A DNA stretch of 64,000 nt from Nonomuraea soli. GTDB taxonomy: Bacteria; Actinomycetota; Actinomycetes; Streptosporangiales; Streptosporangiaceae. Shown here one piece after another: positions 8,363 through 17,348 of the stretch. The number at the start of each line of letters is the position of its first letter. Positions within the stretch are counted from its first letter, which is position 1. The stretch is from positions 578,546 to 642,545 of the forward strand of contig NZ_JACDUR010000008.1 in the NCBI RefSeq assembly GCF_013761175.1, read 5' to 3'. A model generated the notes under the pieces. That model was not told the origin of the DNA. It made no database searches and was given only the letters and a program-made list of their open reading frames with translations. A program made the translations under genes and the position numbers.

Positions 8363-9162
8363 GGCGCTTCGCCTACCTCGGGCTGATCGCCTACGCGCTG
8401 ATCAGCGTGTACCCGTTCGTGTGGATGGTGTCGGGGGCGTTCAAGTCGCGCACCGAGATCCTCGAGGGCGACCTGCTGCCGCGCGAGCCCACCCTCGACA
8501 CGCTGATCACCACCTGGGGTCAGCTGCACTTCTTCGACTACTTCCTCAACAGCCTGAAGGTCACCGCGATGACCGTGGCAGGGGTGCTGGTCGTCTACAG
8601 CCTGGCCTCCTACGCCTTCGCCGTCCTGGACTTCCCCGGCAGGCGCTTCCTGTACTGGTTCTTCGTGGCGCTGCTGTTCGTGCCCGGCATCACGGTGCTG
8701 CTGCCGGTGGTCATCCTGGAGAAGAACCTCGGCGTGCTGGGCACGCATCTGGGTCTGGTGCTGCCGTTCGTCAACGGGACGGCGCCGCTGACGGTGCTGC
8801 TGCTCACCAACTCCTTCCGCTCGATCCCGAGGGAACTGCGGGAGGCGGCGCGCTCCGACGGAGCGGGCGAGGCACGCATCTACTGGTCGGTGTACCTGCC
8901 GCTGTCGAAGCCCGCCCACATCACGATCGCCGTGCTGACAGCGGTGCCGACGTGGAACGAGTACGTGCTGACGAGGGTCTCCATCTCCGACAAGGCGCTG
9001 TACACGCTGCCGCTCGGGCTGGAGTCGCTGATCTCCAGCGAGGTGCCGCGCTACAACGAGGTGATGGCCGCCTCCCTGATCATCGTGCTGCCGGTGATCG
9101 CGCTCTTCCTGCTGCTGCAGCGCTATTTCGTCACGGGGCTGGTGGGAGCGATCAAGGGGTGA
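8359..9162 (+). CDS. Sugar ABC transporter permease (MalG-like)
   Basis: A 267-residue inner-membrane subunit with about six hydrophobic helices and the EAA loop REAARSDGAGEARIYWSVYL. It completes a binding protein-permease-permease set with the two preceding genes and starts by an ATGA overlap. Its last 11 bp overlap the 3' end of the convergent thiopeptide gene, so no terminator separates the sugar operon from the RiPP operon. Confidence 0.88.
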   Translation: MRRFAYLGLIAYALISVYPFVWMVSGAFKSRTEILEGDLLPREPTLDTLITTWGQLHFFDYFLNSLKVTAMTVAGVLVVYSLASYAFAVLDFPGRRFLYWFFVALLFVPGITVLLPVVILEKNLGVLGTHLGLVLPFVNGTAPLTVLLLTNSFRSIPRELREAARSDGAGEARIYWSVYLPLSKPAHITIAVLTAVPTWNEYVLTRVSISDKALYTLPLGLESLISSEVPRYNEVMAASLIIVLPVIALFLLLQRYFVTGLVGAIKG

Positions 9163-10225
9163 CGGACTTCTCGCCGTAGCGGCGCATCAGCTCCAGCGCC
9201 GACACGCCGAAGGCCTCCTCCACCGAGTTGGCCGTGGCGTGGCAGACGTAGAAGCGGTCCAGGGGCGTCAGCCCCATCCGCGTCAGATGCAGGTAGGTGT
9301 AGTTGAGCAGCACCCGATACTGCGAGAACTCCGGCTTGGCGAACACGTCGCGGTAGTAGGCGGGGTTGTCGAAGATGAGCCGGTGCAGCTCGCCGTACTC
9401 CCGCTGGGGCGCCAGGATGCCGGCCGACGGCTTGTCGGGCGGCGCGAGGCCGAGCGCGCCGGCCCGCTCGCGGAAGGCCGCCAGCAGGGCGGCCCACTCG
9501 CGCACGAACGGCACCGGCGGCGCGGCCGGGTCGTCGAGCGCGGCGATGGCGGCGCGGGTGAGTGGCACCAGGTGCGCGGCGCGTGCCTGGTAGGAGCCGT
9601 CGAAGGCGGCGCGGGCCGCGGACGGGTCGCCCGCCCAGGTGAGGTAGCCCTCGGCGTGCACGCGGAAGGAGACGAAGCTGCGCACGATCGGGTGGGCGGT
9701 GTGGGCGACGGTCAGCAGCAGGCACTGGGCGAGGTCGGCCTTGCCGGCGTGCCCGGCGCGGACGTGGTCCAGCATGTCCATCAGCAGCGGCGTGCTCGCG
9801 GTGTAGAAGCCGGCCAGCAGCTCGACGGCCTCCTCGCTGCCCAGCACGTGCAGGCGGGAGTCGTAGGGCGCCTCGTGGATGGAGTTGTCCGGCGGCCACG
9901 GGGTGAGCGGCCCGGGTTCCTGCTCGCGTACGGCCAGGAGGCGGTGGCGGTCCAGGCTCGTGGCGGGGTCGAGCACGGTGGTGGAGGGATGGCGGGCCAG
10001 GTAGCCGCCGACCACCTCGTCGACGGCCGGGCGTACGGCACGCTCCCAGACGTCGCGTCCGCATCGCACGTTGAACCGCAGGTGCGGGCCGCGCCGCCAG
10101 TGCCGCAGCACGAACGCCGCCTCGACGTGCGGTTCGATCCGCTCCAGGAGCGGGCGTACGGCGTCGAGCATCAGGCCGTCCTTGTCGGGCGCGTGGTAGA
10201 AGACGTGGACGCTGTGCCAGGGCAT
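9152..10225 (-). CDS. Thiopeptide-type [4+2] pyridine synthase candidate (SpaB_C family, TbtD-like)
   Basis: A 357-residue protein of the lantibiotic-dehydratase C-terminal/thiopeptide bacteriocin biosynthesis family. The family start WHSVHVFYHAPDKDGLMLDAVRPL and the LRHWRRGPHLRFNV block are clear. In characterised thiopeptide pathways such as thiomuracin, the longer of two such stand-alone proteins catalyses the formal [4+2] cycloaddition between two dehydroalanines, giving the central pyridine and releasing the leader. Being last in the operon, after the dehydratase pair, matches the tbtB-C-D order. Assignment to the cyclase rather than the elimination step rests on length and order, not on a diagnostic residue. 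Confidence 0.8.
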   Translation of the reverse strand: MPWHSVHVFYHAPDKDGLMLDAVRPLLERIEPHVEAAFVLRHWRRGPHLRFNVRCGRDVWERAVRPAVDEVVGGYLARHPSTTVLDPATSLDRHRLLAVREQEPGPLTPWPPDNSIHEAPYDSRLHVLGSEEAVELLAGFYTASTPLLMDMLDHVRAGHAGKADLAQCLLLTVAHTAHPIVRSFVSFRVHAEGYLTWAGDPSAARAAFDGSYQARAAHLVPLTRAAIAALDDPAAPPVPFVREWAALLAAFRERAGALGLAPPDKPSAGILAPQREYGELHRLIFDNPAYYRDVFAKPEFSQYRVLLNYTYLHLTRMGLTPLDRFYVCHATANSVEEAFGVSALELMRRYGEKSVTP

Positions 10226-10228
10226 CGG

Positions 10229-11128
10229 TTACCTCCGAAGGTCGGCGAGGGCTCGGGCGGCCAGGAGCGACAGGTGGAGTTCGGCGCCGGCGCGCAGGCC
10301 GATCCGGTTGTGGAACAGGTGCGCGCAGCGCAGCAGGATGAGCGGGACGGTACGGCGGGCCGGTGGGACGATCATGGCCAGGTGGGCGTGTGGTGAGCCC
10401 GAGTCGGCCGGCGCGCACCGGCCGGCGGTGTGCAGCTCCTCCAGGCTGTCGCGCAGCTGGCGGATGGAGGTGCTCCAGGAGCTGAACGCCCCGCAGGAGG
10501 GATCCCACAGGCGGCGGGTCTGCGACAGCAGGGCGCGGTGGTCGCCGTCGGGTCCCGGGTGGCGCCATCCGGCGGCGAACCGGGCCGCGGCGGCGTCGAG
10601 ATCGGGTTCGCAGGCCGCCAGCGTGAGCGTCAGCACGGCCAGGCCGACAGCCGCCCGCTGCTCCATCGGGACCCGCAGCACCTGCAACGCCAGCTCGCTG
10701 GCGTCGGTGAAGTGTCGTTCGACCGCGGCGATGCAGGCGGCGTCGCCGTAGACGTCGTATTCCGGGCGGTAGGCGACGAACTCCACCGTGTCGGGTGCGC
10801 GCAGCCGGGTGTCGTAGGACGTGCGCCGCTCGCCCCGGGCGGCCGAGGCGGCGAACGCCCGATAGGCTTCGGCGTCGACGGCGGTGGTCGAGGGGTGGCG
10901 GGCGAAGTGGTCGGCGGCCAGCTCAACGATGAGCCCGCGGACCCTGGCGGCCTCGCACGGGTCGGCGACCCGCACCCGCAGCCGCAGGTGCTGGCCTCCC
11001 TCCCAGTAGCGCAGGAAGAAGTGGCCGCGTACGGCACAGCGCAGTACCACGGGCTCCACCACCGCCTCGATGAGGGCGTCGAGGTCGCCGTAGTGGAACA
11101 GGTGGGCGCTCAGCCACGCCTCACCCAT
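10229..11128 (-). CDS. LanB C-terminal-type glutamate elimination protein candidate (SpaB_C family, TbtC-like)
   Basis: A 299-residue member of the thiopeptide bacteriocin biosynthesis/SpaB_C family, with WLSAHLFHYGDLDALI at the N-terminus and LRYWEGGQHLRLRVRV. In split thiopeptide dehydratases this protein eliminates glutamate from glutamylated Ser/Thr to give dehydroamino acids. Start 11128 is an ATG overlapping the stop of the LanB N-domain gene by 8 nt; an upstream in-frame start at 11158 would overlap more and has no better signal. It lies between the LanB N-protein and the putative pyridine synthase. Confidence 0.8.
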   Translation of the reverse strand: MGEAWLSAHLFHYGDLDALIEAVVEPVVLRCAVRGHFFLRYWEGGQHLRLRVRVADPCEAARVRGLIVELAADHFARHPSTTAVDAEAYRAFAASAARGERRTSYDTRLRAPDTVEFVAYRPEYDVYGDAACIAAVERHFTDASELALQVLRVPMEQRAAVGLAVLTLTLAACEPDLDAAAARFAAGWRHPGPDGDHRALLSQTRRLWDPSCGAFSSWSTSIRQLRDSLEELHTAGRCAPADSGSPHAHLAMIVPPARRTVPLILLRCAHLFHNRIGLRAGAELHLSLLAARALADLRR

Positions 11129-13568
11129 CGGTCGCCGAGACCTGGACGATGTACTCACTCACCCGGCGCCGCCCGCCGTACAGCGGGGCGTGCGCGGGAT
11201 CGGGCAGGACCTCCTCCAGCACCAGCAGCGACCCGGGCTCGCCGATCGCGCGCAGGAACCCGGTCAGCAGCAGCGGGTCGGCGACGTCGACGTACATCGG
11301 CTTGCGGTCCTTGCCGAGCAGGCCGACGGCCAGCCCGTGGCGCAGGTCGACGACGCGGGCGAAGAAGCGCGGCGGAATGCCGTGAACGTCCAGCCACCTG
11401 GCCAGCTCCGGCAGGTGGCCCGCCAGGCCCTGGCCCTTGGCGGGAGCGGGGAAGTCGCCGGTCCGCAGCCTCCAGCAGGCGCGCACCAGCGTCACCCGGC
11501 CCACGTCCAGCCGGGGATGGCGCTCCACCACGCCGGCGTCCGGCAGCCGGTTGCCCGGGCGCAGCACCCAGCCGGGCACCATCGCCACCGACGGCTCGCC
11601 GAACGCGCGGATGAGGAACTGCAGCCACGGCGGCAGCCAGTGCTGGGCGGTCATGCCCAGGTGGACGGGGCGGATCCGGGCGCCGTCGCGGTCGAGCAGG
11701 TCGAGCAGTCCGCTCGCGGGGTCGAGGCGCACGGTGAGCTCGACGGGATCGAGCACGGGCAGATGATCGTCGCCGTGGCCGAAGGGGTAGTCGAGGGCCC
11801 GGTCGGCCGTCGGCGGCCGCAGGTTGAGCCCGCCGCCGACGATGGCCCGGCACTCGGCCGACAACACCCCCGGTTGCGGCGCCCGCAGCTCGCCCAGGTC
11901 GGGCGCGTCACCGCCGGCCAGCGTGACCAGGCGGTGCAGCCGTGACAGGCCCCGGCCGTAGCCGGCGGTGACGGTGTTGACCACCAGGCCGAGCCCGTCG
12001 TCGCGGTGCACCGGCTGCACGTAGAAGCAGACGGAGCCGGGCGCGCGCAGGAACGCGGGCCAGCCGGCGGCGAACGGCTCCACCTGTCCGGGATCGTGCT
12101 CGACCAGCTCCCAGAACCTGGCGCGCAGCTCGGCCAGGGTGCGCAGATCCGGTGACGGCTCGGCGGCGCGAGGAGCTCCGACCGGGTCGCGCAGCAGCTC
12201 ACGCAGCCTCCCGCCGTCGGCGTGGGCGTCACGGTAGAGCTCGAGCGCGGACACCGCGGCGGCCGGGCCATACCTGTCGCGGAAGAAGGCGGCGGCGGCC
12301 AGCTTGACCGTGAGGTCGGAGTCGAACAGGCCGAGCAGGCGGCGCACGGTGTCGAGGTCGTCGCAGGCGGGCTGCCAGGCCGTGCTCCCGCAGGAGCCCG
12401 CCGGGGCGGGCATGACGGCGCTGTGCCAGAACAGGTTCTTGTCGGGCAGGGAGCCACCGTCGGCGGTCAGGACGTCCTCCAGCGTCCGGCGCACCGCCTC
12501 GGGGGCGGCTCCGGGCTCGAACGGCGGGCCCAGCCGGTCGAGCGGGTCGGGCGACTGCTCGTCGAAGGGCGGCACGAGTTCGAGCAGCCCCGCCTCGACC
12601 AGGGGTGCCAGTCCCGGTGCTGCGGCGAGAGCGGGGCCGGGACGGTCGCGCACCCACTCCAGCGCCTGCCGTACGGCCGGCGTGTCGGGGACGCTGCACA
12701 GCGGCTCGGTGGCCGCCGCTCCGAGGAACCAGATCCGGCCGCCGGCCGGGTGCGCGGTCGGATTGACGCGCAGCCGGGCCTGGTCGCGCACCTCGGGACG
12801 GCGGGTCAGCGCCGTCCACAGCGGGCGCAGCACCGCCCGGTCCAGCTCGGCCACCTCCCGCCAGGCGAGCTGCGGCGGCGGTTGCAGGGCGGGACCGCCA
12901 CTCGTCCAGGAGGCGAACCCGCTGACGGCGAACGTCGCGTACGGGCTGGTCTTGACCGCGGCCCTGGCCAGATAGCGGGCCAGGGCGAGCAGCTCCTGCC
13001 GGTCGGGCGGCCGGTCGGCCGGGCCCTCCAGCCAGGCGTCGAGCCGCCCGGACAGGACCGGGCTGCCCAGCGACAGGCCGTGGCGGAAGCCGCCGTCCGT
13101 GACCGCCTGCCGCAGGCGGGCGAGCTGGGTGCGCTGCTCGCCGTCCAGCGTGGGCGCGAGCGCGGCGCGCAGCCGTTCGGCCTGATCGTGCCGTGCCAGC
13201 CAGCGGCGTACACGATCGTCGAGGTGCGGGGGTAGCGCCCGCAGGGCTTCGTCCGAGCGGGCCCGCCGGCCGGGCCCGCGACCGGAGAAGATCGTACGGC
13301 GCAGCGCCACGAGCAGGGGCTTGGCCGGATCGCCCGCGAGGGCGCCGATGGCCTCGTACAGGGGCTCCGACAGGGCGCGGCCCTCCTCGCGCAGCCACTG
13401 GAGGGCGGTCGCCAGCTCACCGGCCAGCCGCCAGGTCCGGGTGCAGCGCAGCCCGTCGAGGACGTCGACCGGCACGCCCGCCACGCGGACGGCGACAGCG
13501 GCGGATACCGCGTAGCCGTGACCGGCGGGGTGCCTCGACTGGCCGGCGATACCGGCGGGATGGATCAT
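11121..13568 (-). CDS. Lantibiotic dehydratase N-terminal protein (split LanB, TbtB-like glutamylation)
   Basis: An 815-residue protein covering the Lant_dehydr_N region without the elimination domain, which is encoded separately downstream. The signature KTSPYATFAVSGFASW (about residues 205-220) and the C-terminal block LLGKDRKPMYVDVADPLLL are present. Homologues transfer glutamate from Glu-tRNA to Ser side chains of the precursor. ATG 13568 is supported by an AGGAG sequence about 10 nt upstream. The open frame extends 22 codons further up, but without a ribosome site. A strong hairpin separates it from the precursor gene. Confidence 0.88.
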   Translation of the reverse strand: MIHPAGIAGQSRHPAGHGYAVSAAVAVRVAGVPVDVLDGLRCTRTWRLAGELATALQWLREEGRALSEPLYEAIGALAGDPAKPLLVALRRTIFSGRGPGRRARSDEALRALPPHLDDRVRRWLARHDQAERLRAALAPTLDGEQRTQLARLRQAVTDGGFRHGLSLGSPVLSGRLDAWLEGPADRPPDRQELLALARYLARAAVKTSPYATFAVSGFASWTSGGPALQPPPQLAWREVAELDRAVLRPLWTALTRRPEVRDQARLRVNPTAHPAGGRIWFLGAAATEPLCSVPDTPAVRQALEWVRDRPGPALAAAPGLAPLVEAGLLELVPPFDEQSPDPLDRLGPPFEPGAAPEAVRRTLEDVLTADGGSLPDKNLFWHSAVMPAPAGSCGSTAWQPACDDLDTVRRLLGLFDSDLTVKLAAAAFFRDRYGPAAAVSALELYRDAHADGGRLRELLRDPVGAPRAAEPSPDLRTLAELRARFWELVEHDPGQVEPFAAGWPAFLRAPGSVCFYVQPVHRDDGLGLVVNTVTAGYGRGLSRLHRLVTLAGGDAPDLGELRAPQPGVLSAECRAIVGGGLNLRPPTADRALDYPFGHGDDHLPVLDPVELTVRLDPASGLLDLLDRDGARIRPVHLGMTAQHWLPPWLQFLIRAFGEPSVAMVPGWVLRPGNRLPDAGVVERHPRLDVGRVTLVRACWRLRTGDFPAPAKGQGLAGHLPELARWLDVHGIPPRFFARVVDLRHGLAVGLLGKDRKPMYVDVADPLLLTGFLRAIGEPGSLLVLEEVLPDPAHAPLYGGRRRVSEYIVQVSATDG

Positions 13569-13591
13569 CTGCTCGTTTCTCCTGGGCGGAA

Positions 13592-13626
13592 GGCCGGGGG
13601 CGCTCGAGGACGGCACGCCCCCGGCC
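13592..13626 (-). terminator. Attenuator-like hairpin between precursor and dehydratase genes
   Basis: Perfect 11-bp stem GGCCGGGGGCG (13592-13602) / CGCCCCCGGCC (13616-13626), 13-nt loop, starting 28 nt after the precursor stop codon and ending 24 nt before the LanB start. It should partly terminate or stabilise the transcript, so that precursor peptide exceeds enzyme levels, as is usual in RiPP operons. Confidence 0.65.
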
Positions 13627-13653
13627 CGTCTCATGGCTGCGGGCTCGGCTCGC

Positions 13654-13830
13654 CTACGCCTCGGGCGCCCAGCAGCTCATCGCCGACAGGTAGGACGAGC
13701 AGTAGCCCGGCGAGGAGGAGGCGCCGGTCTCGATGGTCGCGTGGCCTTCGACCACGATGGAGTCGGCGGACAGGACGTCGATGGAGTGCACGTCGAGGCC
13801 GCGCAGGTCGAGGCTGAAGTTGTCCTGCAT
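13654..13830 (-). CDS. Thiopeptide-type RiPP precursor peptide
   Basis: A 58-residue peptide not previously delimited as a gene. The leader (1-37) is acidic and Leu/Val-rich (SLDLRGLDVHSIDVLSADS, then IVVEGHATIETGA). The Gly36-Ala37 end is the usual thiopeptide leader/core boundary. The core (38-58) has Ser38-40, Pro41, Tyr43, Cys44, Ser45-46, Tyr47, Leu48, Ser49, Met51, Ser52, Cys53, Trp54 and a short tail to Ala58. Ser52-Cys53 fits the Ser-Cys pair that usually becomes pyridine-thiazole. AAGGG lies about 10 nt before the ATG. It sits between the azoline dehydrogenase and the dehydratase genes, as expected. Only two Cys are available for thiazoles, unusually few. Confidence 0.88.
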   Translation of the reverse strand: MQDNFSLDLRGLDVHSIDVLSADSIVVEGHATIETGASSSPGYCSSYLSAMSCWAPEA

Positions 13831-13872
13831 GGTGATTCCCTTCTTTCATGAGGTTGGGGTGACGCCTGAGAA

Positions 13873-15390
13873 TCAGGGATTCGTGGCTGGTGCCCTCGCG
13901 GGTGGTTGATCACCTCCTTGGCTCGTCAGGTCGCGGACCAGGGACGGGCCGCGCGTCAGGGGCGTGCCCAGGAGCAGGAGGGACAGGCTGCGGAACGGGG
14001 TGCCTGCCAGCCCGAGCACCTGGTCGGTGGCGTCGTTGGCGCCGTCGGAGTGGATGCGGGCCGCCCGGCCCAGCGCGAAGGCGGCGAGGGCGGCGCGATG
14101 GATGGATGCGCCCGCGGCGATCTGCTGCAGGCGATACCAGCGGTCGCCGACCTGCTCGACGGCGGCCAGGGGGTCGCCGACGGGGATCAGGGCGGCCGCG
14201 GCGGTGCGCAGCGCGGCCCTGGTGTTGGCATGGAGGGGGCCGGGCGGCGGATCGGGCGGGCCGACGCTGGTCAGGGTCGTGGTGGCGGGGTGGTATCGGT
14301 AGGCGGCGGGCGGCAGGCCGTCGACGCGCAGGGCGAGCAGGTAGATCGTGACGGTGGCCTCGGGCAGGCCGCCGGGGTGTGGCGCGCGGGCGGCGGCGAG
14401 TATGGCGGCCAGGTCGGCGAGCGGCAGGGGGACGGGCTGGTAGCCGGCCGGGGGAGAGGTCCGCGAGACCCTGACCTGGGGGACGGGGGTGGCGTCAGGG
14501 AGCTGGTGCCGGGCGCCCAGGGGAAGCGGCGGTTCGGGTGGTTCCGGCAGCGTCCACGGTTCGGGCAGCGGGCCCGGCTCGCCTGTGGTCGCCGTCGAAC
14601 GGTGCAGGAGCGCGGCCGGGCCCCCGACGAGCGGCAACGGCGGCGGTGAGCTCGGCCGCGCCCGCTCCCCGTGCACCGGCTCGCCCGGACCGCCGTCGTT
14701 GCAGGGGAAGGTCAGCGAGAGCGCGGCCATCACCGCCTCACGGCGGCCGTCCAGCCCGAGCACACACTCCAGATCGGCTTCGCGCAGGCCCAGATGCGCG
14801 CGGACCCCGATCCCCAGCCGGGCCCCGGCCGCCTGCGCCTGCGCGAGCAGGACACCCGTCTCCTGGCACATCAGCCGGTAGCCGAAGTCGCCGTACTTGA
14901 ACATCGACCGCCAGAACACCGCCGTCAGGACGAGCACGCCTCCGGCCTCAGGAAGGCCGGAAACGGGACGATGGTCGCCGCCGCGCACGAGCTCCAGAAC
15001 GTGGTGGACGGGGTCGTAGTGGTAAAGCCCACCGGCCAGGGCGACATAGGCCTCGATCGGGTAGAGCGCGCCACCCGAGGGCGCGGGACGGCCCAGCACC
15101 AGCATCGGCGCACCGCCCGCCGCCGCGCCCTCCTCGTCGAGCTGGTGCAGCCACACCAGGCGGTCGAAGCCCAGCAGCTCACGCAGCAGCGCCCCCGCCA
15201 GCGCCTCCGGGCTCGGCTCCGCCGTCGTCCGCCACGGCAGGGTCACCCGCGCGGCCTCCGGGTAACGCTTGTGCCGCGTCGGCGCGCGGTCCCACCGGAC
15301 GTCCAGGGGGCCGCGCTCGCGCAGGGCGGCCAGGTAGCGCCGCGTGGCATCGCCGGGCATGAGCCGCCTCTCGCGATCGTTCGCGGTCAT
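13873..15390 (-). CDS. SagB-type FMN-dependent azoline dehydrogenase (TbtE-like)
   Basis: A 505-residue nitroreductase-fold protein with family motifs RPAPSGGALYPIEAYV (FMN binding, about residues 103-118), MCQETGVLLAQAQAAG and a second half ending in RSLSLLLLGTP. Such enzymes oxidise thiazolines/oxazolines to aromatic azoles in thiazole/oxazole-modified microcins and thiopeptides. A Pro-rich linker (about residues 250-310) separates two nitroreductase-like halves. It starts with an ATGA overlap on the YcaO gene and is followed 42 nt later by the precursor gene. Confidence 0.87.
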   Translation of the reverse strand: MTANDRERRLMPGDATRRYLAALRERGPLDVRWDRAPTRHKRYPEAARVTLPWRTTAEPSPEALAGALLRELLGFDRLVWLHQLDEEGAAAGGAPMLVLGRPAPSGGALYPIEAYVALAGGLYHYDPVHHVLELVRGGDHRPVSGLPEAGGVLVLTAVFWRSMFKYGDFGYRLMCQETGVLLAQAQAAGARLGIGVRAHLGLREADLECVLGLDGRREAVMAALSLTFPCNDGGPGEPVHGERARPSSPPPLPLVGGPAALLHRSTATTGEPGPLPEPWTLPEPPEPPLPLGARHQLPDATPVPQVRVSRTSPPAGYQPVPLPLADLAAILAAARAPHPGGLPEATVTIYLLALRVDGLPPAAYRYHPATTTLTSVGPPDPPPGPLHANTRAALRTAAAALIPVGDPLAAVEQVGDRWYRLQQIAAGASIHRAALAAFALGRAARIHSDGANDATDQVLGLAGTPFRSLSLLLLGTPLTRGPSLVRDLTSQGGDQPPARAPATNP

Positions 15391-17348
15391 GGGAACGGGT
15401 GGGGGTAGGGGCTGAGGTCGCCAGGAAGAAGGTCATCACGGCGGAAGCCGAGCGTGCGCGGGCGGGACAGCAGGCGCGGCAGGCCGTGGAGCCGCCGGTA
15501 GCGGTGGCCGAAGGTCATCGGCGTCGTTCCCGGGACGATCACCTTGGCGCAGGTGAACCCTGCCGCCGCCGCCTCGGGCCCGGTCGTGTCGACGGCGATC
15601 ACGTCCAGGCCGGTGGCCAGGTAGCGGCCGACGAGGAAGGCCAGGTCGTCGTTGAGGTCGTCGTGGACGGGCCAGCTCAGCCGCCGGGTGATCTCGCCCA
15701 GATCCAGGCCCGGACCTTCTGCCGTCAGGAAGGAGAGCCGCTCGGACGCCTGCGGGTGCCCGTAGAGCAGGGGGTGGTGTTCGAGCAGTTCGACCCTGGA
15801 CGGGTCGGCCGCCAGGCGGGCGGCGTGCTCGGTGTCGTAGCGGGCGATGTGGCCGTCGAGCATCGGCCCCAGGTCCTCCAGCGCGTGCAGGAGCGCCTGC
15901 TCGGGAACGGGATGGGCGGCGGAACCGCACAGGGCGCTCGGCCGGGTCCCGTCGCCGGTCGCCTCGGCGGCCGTCACCCAGAACACCGGGATCCGCTGCT
16001 CCATGACGGCCAGGTGGGCCGACACGCGGTAGCCGTACCGGTCGAGCACGCGCTGGGCGATCATCGGGATGCGGCGGTCGGCAGCCGAGGCGAGATCCAC
16101 CCAGGGCAGCGGCAGCCGCGCGTACCAGGTGGTCAGGGCCGCGTCCCGTTCGGCGACCTCCAGCAGACCGTGCAGGACCGCCTCGGCCGCGCACCCGCCG
16201 ATGGCGCCGCCGTTGGAGCACTCGTAGGCGAAACCGGGATCGCCGGGAGGACGGGGGCCGAAGTAGGCATAGCTCTCCGGCACCAGCACGGGCGCGTCCC
16301 GGGCGAAGGAATGGCCCCACACCCAGGCCGTCTTGCGCTCCGGGTGGAAGCGGGTGAACCAGAAGTCCTGCCCGTCGTACCAGTCGTCCGGGTACAGGCC
16401 GAGGGTGCGCGGGTCGAGGGCGTGGCCGGCGACGTCGGCGTAGGCGGCCCTCACGACGGTGCGGCGGCCGCGCGGGTGGATCCCGGCGATCCGCTCCAGC
16501 GCCTCGGCGACGGCGGTCGCCCGCGCGGAGGCGAAGGAGTCGCTGCGGCCGAAGCCGTGGTGGCTCTCGTGGGCGGTCTGGGCCGGGCTGAGCCTGGCGA
16601 CGGCCAGCGGGTTGCCGCCGAGGGTGTCGCAGGCCAGGGACTGGACGATCCCCGTTTCAGCGTCGACGAAGCGCCGCTCCAAGTCGGGCAGGCGGTCGGT
16701 GAGAGTGCGGACGCGGTAGACCGTGGGTGACAGCTTGGGCGCCGGCCCGTCCGGGAGGCGCGCGGCGTCCGGATGGTCGTCGGGACGGGTTCCGCAGTCG
16801 GGGCAGAGCGGGTCGGGCAGGAAACGATGGCGCCGGATCGCGGCCGTCGGCAGCGCCACGCGGAGGAGGGCGCCGGTGGTGCGGGCCGAGCCGGGGTCGT
16901 GCCGTAATCGGCGGGCCTCGTCGGCCACCAGCGCGCCGACGGCGCGGGTCAGGGCGGGCGTCAGCAGGGTCGGCGGGCGTTCGGCCAGGTCGGGGCCGTG
17001 GCGTCGGCGCAGCTCCCGCCGGGCGGCGGCGTCCTGCCGGTTGCCCCGGCGGCGGCGCTCCACGCAGGTGGGGCAGCCGGGCAGCGGCGGGCGTACGGCG
17101 GGGCCGACGAGGACCCACCCCGCTTCCACCCGCACGGGTAACCAGGGGGTTCCGTGTCCGGCGGCGTGGGCGCGGACCCGGTCGTACGGCTGCGCGTCGT
17201 CGAAGTCGGAGACGACCACGATGACGGGGGCGGTGGAGGGGGCGAGGGTGTCGTGGACGGCCTTGTCGATGGCTTTGTCGATGGGCTCGTCGACGGCTTT
17301 GGCGATGGCATTGTGGAGGCGGCCGGAGCCCCAGATCTCAGTCGTCAC
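15387..17348 (-). CDS. YcaO cyclodehydratase with N-terminal E1-like domain (TbtG-like)
   Basis: A 653-residue ATP-dependent enzyme that should convert precursor Cys residues (possibly Ser) to azolines. The N-terminal about 200 residues resemble the E1-like TOMM C-protein, with zinc-type cysteine pairs CPTC (about 92) and CPDC (about 187). The YcaO part carries the ATP/Mg motifs ATAVAEALERIAG and NGGAIGGCAAEAVLHGLLEVAERDA. The C-terminus ends PYPHPFP, the PxPxP signature of azoline-forming YcaOs, which supports real heterocyclisation. The start overlaps the preceding gene by 11 nt. Confidence 0.88.
   Translation of the reverse strand: MTTEIWGSGRLHNAIAKAVDEPIDKAIDKAVHDTLAPSTAPVIVVVSDFDDAQPYDRVRAHAAGHGTPWLPVRVEAGWVLVGPAVRPPLPGCPTCVERRRRGNRQDAAARRELRRRHGPDLAERPPTLLTPALTRAVGALVADEARRLRHDPGSARTTGALLRVALPTAAIRRHRFLPDPLCPDCGTRPDDHPDAARLPDGPAPKLSPTVYRVRTLTDRLPDLERRFVDAETGIVQSLACDTLGGNPLAVARLSPAQTAHESHHGFGRSDSFASARATAVAEALERIAGIHPRGRRTVVRAAYADVAGHALDPRTLGLYPDDWYDGQDFWFTRFHPERKTAWVWGHSFARDAPVLVPESYAYFGPRPPGDPGFAYECSNGGAIGGCAAEAVLHGLLEVAERDAALTTWYARLPLPWVDLASAADRRIPMIAQRVLDRYGYRVSAHLAVMEQRIPVFWVTAAEATGDGTRPSALCGSAAHPVPEQALLHALEDLGPMLDGHIARYDTEHAARLAADPSRVELLEHHPLLYGHPQASERLSFLTAEGPGLDLGEITRRLSWPVHDDLNDDLAFLVGRYLATGLDVIAVDTTGPEAAAAGFTCAKVIVPGTTPMTFGHRYRRLHGLPRLLSRPRTLGFRRDDLLPGDLSPYPHPFP

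Noticed and set aside
13631..13913. Two longer minus-strand frames overlapping the precursor peptide
   Set aside because: They are Arg/Pro-rich and lack leader features; the short frame 13654-13830 has the thiopeptide leader, Gly-Ala boundary, Ser/Cys core and a ribosome site.
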